Of a stretch of 9,197 nt of DNA, positions 5,961-9,197 are shown one piece after another. How positions within the stretch are numbered: the stretch's first letter is position 1; each line of letters opens with the position of its first letter. The notes under the pieces were generated by a model, which worked only from the letters and a program-made list of their open reading frames with translations, did not search any database and had not been told where the DNA came from. The translations under genes and the position numbers were made by a program. Source of the stretch: Candidatus Saccharimonadota bacterium (GTDB lineage Bacteria; Patescibacteriota; Saccharimonadia; Saccharimonadales; Saccharimonadaceae); the NCBI GenBank assembly GCA_900556885.1, contig UNSQ01000024.1, forward strand, positions 1 to 9,197, read 5' to 3'.

Positions 5961-6536
5961 ATGACAAAAGACGATATTATCACATTACCAAATCCACATC
6001 TTCGCCAAAAATCATCAAAAATCCACGTTGTTACTAATGATGTTATAAAACTGGCAGACGAAATGACCGCAGCCGCACTGGATTGGGAAGACTCCAGACC
6101 TCACGAGATTAGCGCTGCCCTCGCTGCAGTTCAAGTCGACAAATTAGAGCGTGTTGTGATTGTTCGAGCCGACTTTGAAAGAAAATCAACTCGCGATTTC
6201 ATCACTCTTATCAATCCAGAAATCGTGAAATATGAAGGCGAAGTTGTTGAAGACTTTGAGGGATGCTTAAGCGTTAAAAGCATTTACGGAAAAGTTCCTC
6301 GCTATAGTAAAATTCGCGTAAAAGCCATGGGTTTAGATGGCGAAGAAGTGCGAATTAAAGCCGAAGGATTTTTGGCGCGCGTATTGCAGCACGAGATAGA
6401 CCACTGTGATGGATTAGTTTTTATAGACCATATTAAGGATAAAAAAGATGCTTTTTATACGCTCGACGAGAAAGGCGAGTTGCAACCGCTAGATTATGAC
6501 AAAGACATCGCCGAAAATAGTATTCTTTGGGACTGA
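5961..6536 (+). CDS. def: Peptide deformylase
   Basis: A 191-residue metalloenzyme that removes the formyl group from the N-terminal Met of new proteins. Motif II is EGCLS (100-104), with metal ligand C102. Motif III is QHEIDH (143-148), with ligands H144 and H148 and catalytic E145. Motif I, usually GxGLAAxQ, reads ISAALAAVQ (50-58): the glycines are replaced, while the Gln (Q58) that contacts the reaction centre is kept. Before it lies an extra acidic stretch (LDWEDSRPHE, 40-49). The C-terminus (about 160-191) is acidic and longer than in minimal deformylases. The gene begins 20 bp after priA, has its own -10 box, and its last 41 bp overlap fmt in another frame. With core residues present it is probably active, though its active-site wall differs from the standard form. 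Confidence 0.92.
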   Translation: MTKDDIITLPNPHLRQKSSKIHVVTNDVIKLADEMTAAALDWEDSRPHEISAALAAVQVDKLERVVIVRADFERKSTRDFITLINPEIVKYEGEVVEDFEGCLSVKSIYGKVPRYSKIRVKAMGLDGEEVRIKAEGFLARVLQHEIDHCDGLVFIDHIKDKKDAFYTLDEKGELQPLDYDKDIAENSILWD

Positions 6537-7380
6537 AAATTACAGTCTAATCACCTTAGAAGCTCTCGTTGAAGAGGGATTTAACGTTGTTTGCGTTATT
6601 ACCAAACCCGACACCAAGCGCGGTCGCGGACACAAACTTACTGAACCTCCAGTAAAAACATTCGCTAAATCTCATAATATTCCAGTTTTGCAGCCAAGCA
6701 AAGTCAGTGAAATTACCGACTATATAAAACAACTTCAGCCAGTAACGGGAGTTTTGGTTGCATACGGAAAAATCATTCCCCAGTCAATTATCGACTTATT
6801 TACACCGGGAATTATCAATGTTCACCCTTCTCTACTACCAAAATATCGAGGACCCTCGCCTATCGAATCAGCCATAGCCAATAGAGATACCGAAACTGGC
6901 GTATCAATAATGCAACTTGATAGTAAAATGGATGCCGGTCCCATATACACCCAAACTCGACAACCCCTCACTGGAAAAGAAACAAAGTTCGAATTATATG
7001 ACAAATTATTTCACGACGGCACTTCTCTGCTAATAAAAAACTTGCCAAACATCATCAGTGGGAGTCTTCAGCCAACACCACAGGGCGACTCTCGAGCTTC
7101 ATATTGCCAATTATTAAACAAGGACAATTCATGGCTCGATACGGAGCGTATGACCGCCGTCGAGGCTGAAGCCCACGTCCGCGCACACCTCGGGTTTCCG
7201 CGTAGTCGAATGACAATTGACGATCGAGATATCATCATCACGAAATCCCATTGCGACAAAACTCCGAATTCTCATCTTGATAAAAAATTCGCCGACGGCA
7301 ACTATTTAATCATCGACGAGCTCATCGCACCCAGCGGAAAAACAATGACCGCTGAAGATTATCTAAGAGGCTACAAATAA
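6496..7380 (+). CDS. fmt: Methionyl-tRNA formyltransferase
   Basis: A 294-residue enzyme (E. coli has 315) that formylates initiator Met-tRNA using 10-formyltetrahydrofolate. It starts MTKTSPKIVFFGTENYS, where KIVFFGT is the usual N-terminus. The catalytic triad is N108, H110 and D146. Around it are VAYGKIIP (88-95), INVHPSLLPKYRGPSPI (107-123) and DSKMDAGPIY (142-151). The smaller C-terminal tRNA-binding domain spans about 205-294 and includes AHVRAHLGFPRSR (226-238). There is no ATG, GTG or TTG between 6496 and the KIVFFGT codons, so the 41-bp overlap with def appears to be real. No clear Shine-Dalgarno sequence precedes the start, which suggests coupling to def translation. Fmt needs a folate cofactor, whose source cannot be seen here. 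A hairpin terminator follows directly after the stop. Confidence 0.95.
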   Translation: MTKTSPKIVFFGTENYSLITLEALVEEGFNVVCVITKPDTKRGRGHKLTEPPVKTFAKSHNIPVLQPSKVSEITDYIKQLQPVTGVLVAYGKIIPQSIIDLFTPGIINVHPSLLPKYRGPSPIESAIANRDTETGVSIMQLDSKMDAGPIYTQTRQPLTGKETKFELYDKLFHDGTSLLIKNLPNIISGSLQPTPQGDSRASYCQLLNKDNSWLDTERMTAVEAEAHVRAHLGFPRSRMTIDDRDIIITKSHCDKTPNSHLDKKFADGNYLIIDELIAPSGKTMTAEDYLRGYK

Positions 7381-7381
7381 A

Positions 7382-7408
7382 AAATAACCCCACATGAGGG
7401 GGTTATTT
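7382..7408. terminator. Bidirectional intrinsic terminator between fmt and the 142-aa gene
   Basis: A 10-bp perfect stem pairs 7382-7391 (AAATAACCCC) with 7399-7408 (GGGGTTATTT) around a 7-nt loop. On the minus strand the hairpin is followed by a T-rich run (TTTTTTATTT, within the end of fmt), a strong intrinsic terminator for the leftward gene. On the plus strand the U-rich part is the 3' arm itself (TTATTTCTAT), which should still work for fmt. It sits in the 45-bp gap between the two convergent genes. Confidence 0.85.
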
Positions 7409-7425
7409 CTATCGTCCGTATAAAA

Positions 7426-7854
7426 TTACGCTTGGACTGAACCTAAAATAGCATCTTTATTCGCTATAATTTCCTTTTTCAAGTCAGCCATCACTGCAGC
7501 CACAACGTCACGATAATCTGGTCGATTAACCTCCAGCCACTTAGTAGCCGCAAACTCATCCTTCAGACGCGGATCGTCAACTGGCAAACCTGAAGCTTGT
7601 GACATTTTCTGCAACATTGGTTCCTGTTGATAATTAGGCGCATGTTTCGCTAGAAAATCATCCACAGCACCAGGAGTTTTATCGATAATTCCCGCAAACT
7701 CCTCCAGCTGAGCATCGCTCATTCCCTGGCTTAATCGTTCGCCAACTCGAAGCTCTAGTTCGCTATAAATATGCTGTAACAACGATTTTTGCTGATCTTC
7801 CGGCAACTGGTCCAGCCCCAATTCTTTAAGAAATTCTTCATTCAGTTGGAACAT
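7426..7854 (-). CDS. DUF5663-like small protein, 142 aa
   Basis: An acidic, helical, cytoplasmic-looking protein with no signal peptide or membrane segment. The N-terminus MFQLNEEFLKELGLDQLP is followed by a helix ending LEEF (about 50-53). This resembles a small family I recall as DUF5663, common in Saccharibacteria and of unknown function; that name is from memory. It shares its layout with the neighbouring 104-residue protein but is longer because of an insertion of about 38 residues. Inside it, FLAKHAPNYQQ and WLEVNRPDYRD look like two copies of one short motif, suggesting an internal duplication. AAAGGAGG lies 3 nt before the ATG, closer than usual, and an extended -10 box lies about 37 nt upstream. 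The gene is convergent with fmt and ends at the shared terminator. Confidence 0.8.
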   Translation of the reverse strand: MFQLNEEFLKELGLDQLPEDQQKSLLQHIYSELELRVGERLSQGMSDAQLEEFAGIIDKTPGAVDDFLAKHAPNYQQEPMLQKMSQASGLPVDDPRLKDEFAATKWLEVNRPDYRDVVAAVMADLKKEIIANKDAILGSVQA

Positions 7855-7890
7855 AGTCCTCCTTTTCTTTCGTCTATATGATTAAGTTAA

Positions 7891-7899
7891 ATTATACCA
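7891..7899 (-). promoter_or_regulatory. Extended -10 promoter for the 142-aa gene
   Basis: The minus strand carries TGG followed by a perfect TATAAT in the 62-bp gap between the two small genes. The predicted start near 7884 gives a leader of about 30 nt that includes the AAAGGAGG ribosome binding site. No -35 match is present at normal spacing. It would allow the 142-aa gene to be expressed separately from the upstream 104-aa gene. Confidence 0.55.
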
Positions 7900-7916
7900 G
7901 CAACTGTTTAATATTA

Positions 7917-8231
7917 CTATCCGCGAATCATATTCAGCGCGTCATTGTATAATTTTTGTAGCTCAATCATAGTCTCATTCATCGAGGTTTGAACAATTTC
8001 CGTCAAATTAACACCATTATTTACACACCAATTCAATACCACAGAAACATCGTCGCCATCCAGTAATTTCATAAACTCATCCAGCTTCGCTTCGCCAACA
8101 GCCAGCAAGATCTTCCTTGTAATCTTATCCTGTACACTGTTAGCGACATCTTCCCTCATCTGTTCTTTTTTATCCGCAGGCAATGATCCAAAACCAGCCT
8201 GTGCTAAGAATTCGTCAGTAATTTCAAACAT
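7917..8231 (-). CDS. DUF5663-like small protein, 104 aa
   Basis: A small acidic protein, apparently a distant paralogue of its downstream neighbour. Both begin MF....EFL...G...LP.D, carry a long amphipathic helix, and then an LxEF motif near residue 50. A Trp-containing segment follows (LNWCVNNGVNLTEIV here, WLEVNRPDYRDVV in the longer protein). By eye I count about 13 identical positions in the first 60. It lacks the insertion found in the 142-residue protein. AAGGAGA (8238-8244), 7 nt before the ATG, is a well-placed ribosome binding site. The gene begins 34 bp after the stop of the membrane protein, so the two may form an operon. Function is unknown; helical content and lack of membrane segments suggest a soluble partner protein. 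Confidence 0.78.
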   Translation of the reverse strand: MFEITDEFLAQAGFGSLPADKKEQMREDVANSVQDKITRKILLAVGEAKLDEFMKLLDGDDVSVVLNWCVNNGVNLTEIVQTSMNETMIELQKLYNDALNMIRG

Positions 8232-8265
8232 TTTTTATCTCCTTGTTTATTTTATATTTTATCTA

Positions 8266-9197
8266 TTAAACGTATCTACTCAATACATCCAACACGTGCT
8301 CAGTAGCACTAGATCCGTCGACTTCCAGATACTCTATTCCGCCAGTATTATACCATTCCACGGTGTGACCGTCAGCCATGGCTTTATCAGCCAGATTATG
8401 AAGTTGATCCATTGCGTTTGCGTCACCAAACTTCTCAGCAGCCCAGTTCCAAGGATAGTCGTAAGAACTAAAATTTGGTGTATCTGGATTAACACTATTT
8501 CCGATTGTTTTGGCAGCAGGGTTATCTATAAGAGGTTTGTTGCCAGACTGTGGTATTTGATCATCACCAGATTGTGGAGTTGTATCAGCACTACCCTCAG
8601 GTCCAGTAGCGTGTGCAGAGTTAGCCCACCAGTCATTAATGAAACTACCAACAACACCACCCAATACAAAACCAACAGCATACTTACCTGATGACGACAG
8701 TACTTTCTTACGCAGGGCATCCCGCCTCTCTGTACTCACGCCCTTAAGATTGTCAACTGATACATTGACTGCACGCTTCATAACATCGTCAATTTTCATG
8801 TTGGCCACAGCTTTTTCAAATGAAGGATCTATAGTTCCAAGACTGGCATCAGCGTCTATGCGATCTTCGCCACGATGCTCTTCCAGAACAGCTTGCTTTG
8901 TTGCTCCAGCAACTCCCAATTTCGTTACAACACCGACAGCCGTCGTAATAGGCCATCCAGCAATTCCAGCAAAGGTTCCTGTAGCAGTACCTACCACAAG
9001 ACCAGTGCCACCCAACTTCAGCCACTGAGCAATCTTACCACCCTTATTAAACCATTTACCAACTTTAGCCGCAGCTTTCTTAAATTTACCACGATCATCG
9101 AGCATGTTGTCATACTTATCTGTCGTCATTCTTGAGGTTTCTTGCATACTTGCAAACGCTGCTTGAGCCATTTCCGCTGCTAATTCAGCCTGCTTTT
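8266..9197 (-). CDS. Gly-rich membrane protein of unknown function (N-terminus off window)
   Basis: The reading frame stays open to the right edge. Eight residues (KQAELAAE) precede the first visible Met at 9171, which has no ribosome binding site, so the true start lies outside. Numbering from that Met, residues 1-50 are an Ala-rich then basic helical region. Residues 52-90 are a Gly/Ala-rich hydrophobic segment that could be a membrane hairpin (GTGLVVGTATGTFAGIAG). Residues 91-160 are charged, with RRDALRKKV. Residues 163-181 form a second hydrophobic segment (YAVGFVLGGVVGSFINDWW). A Ser/Pro/Asn-rich linker at 185-235 contains PQSG twice. The last 65 residues form a compact domain rich in aromatic residues (DYPWNWAAEKFGD, EWYNTGGIEYLEVDG). 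Basic residues before the first segment suggest an inner-face N-terminus. I recognise no family. Confidence 0.75.
   Translation of the reverse strand, partial: KQAELAAEMAQAAFASMQETSRMTTDKYDNMLDDRGKFKKAAAKVGKWFNKGGKIAQWLKLGGTGLVVGTATGTFAGIAGWPITTAVGVVTKLGVAGATKQAVLEEHRGEDRIDADASLGTIDPSFEKAVANMKIDDVMKRAVNVSVDNLKGVSTERRDALRKKVLSSSGKYAVGFVLGGVVGSFINDWWANSAHATGPEGSADTTPQSGDDQIPQSGNKPLIDNPAAKTIGNSVNPDTPNFSSYDYPWNWAAEKFGDANAMDQLHNLADKAMADGHTVEWYNTGGIEYLEVDGSSATEHVLDVLSRYV

Noticed and set aside
6534..6536. TGA recoding as in Gracilibacteria or Absconditabacteria
   Set aside because: def ends at this TGA at the expected deformylase length, and conserved glycines in the window use ordinary Gly codons, so TGA reads as stop.
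8296..9135. Plus-strand open frames opposite the membrane protein
   Set aside because: They overlap a longer minus-strand frame with coherent hydrophobic and charged segments, and they lack ribosome binding sites and protein-like composition. They look like shadows of the real gene.
9169..9171. Met at 9171 as the start of the membrane protein
   Set aside because: The frame continues open to the window edge and no ribosome binding site or -10 box precedes this Met, so it is treated as internal.

Overview
The window most likely comes from a member of the candidate phyla radiation, best fitting Candidatus Saccharibacteria (TM7). The reasons are the compact gene packing, the winged-helix/RecJ gene pair, a divergent phosphoribosyltransferase-like gene, and two small proteins resembling a family (DUF5663) that I associate with Saccharibacteria. 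TGA acts as a normal stop (def ends in TGA), so the TGA=Gly code of Gracilibacteria and Absconditabacteria does not apply. No taxonomic marker such as 16S rRNA is present, so the placement is inference.

Left block, minus strand (1-3960). In transcription order it holds a degenerate phosphoribosyltransferase-fold protein, a small winged-helix DNA-binding protein, RecJ, an unrecognised 179-residue protein, ribosomal protein S21 (rpsU), and a YqeY/GatB-like protein cut by the left edge. The winged-helix/recJ and rpsU/yqeY pairs both join through a one-base TAATG stop/start overlap.

Central block, plus strand (4000-7380). It holds priA, def and fmt. PriA (replication restart helicase) and RecJ lie on either side of the phosphoribosyltransferase-like gene. 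Def and Fmt act at opposite ends of the N-formylmethionine cycle, and their genes overlap by 41 bp. A bidirectional hairpin terminator closes the block.

Right block, minus strand (7426-9197). It holds a Gly-rich membrane protein running off the right edge, followed by two related small DUF5663-like proteins.

The main regulatory observation is that four housekeeping genes (rpsU, the phosphoribosyltransferase-like gene, priA and def) have a -10 box only 6-9 nt before the start codon. This predicts leaderless or nearly leaderless mRNAs. The unknown genes and the winged-helix gene instead have a recognisable Shine-Dalgarno sequence. Five of the six assigned promoters show an extended -10 (TGn before the hexamer). 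The priA and phosphoribosyltransferase-like promoters face away from each other within 39 bp. No RNA genes, insertion sequences, CRISPR arrays or attachment sites were seen, and no gene-free stretch exceeds about 100 bp. I found no convincing new defence or mobile system; the unknown proteins and the transcript-start architecture are the parts worth following.
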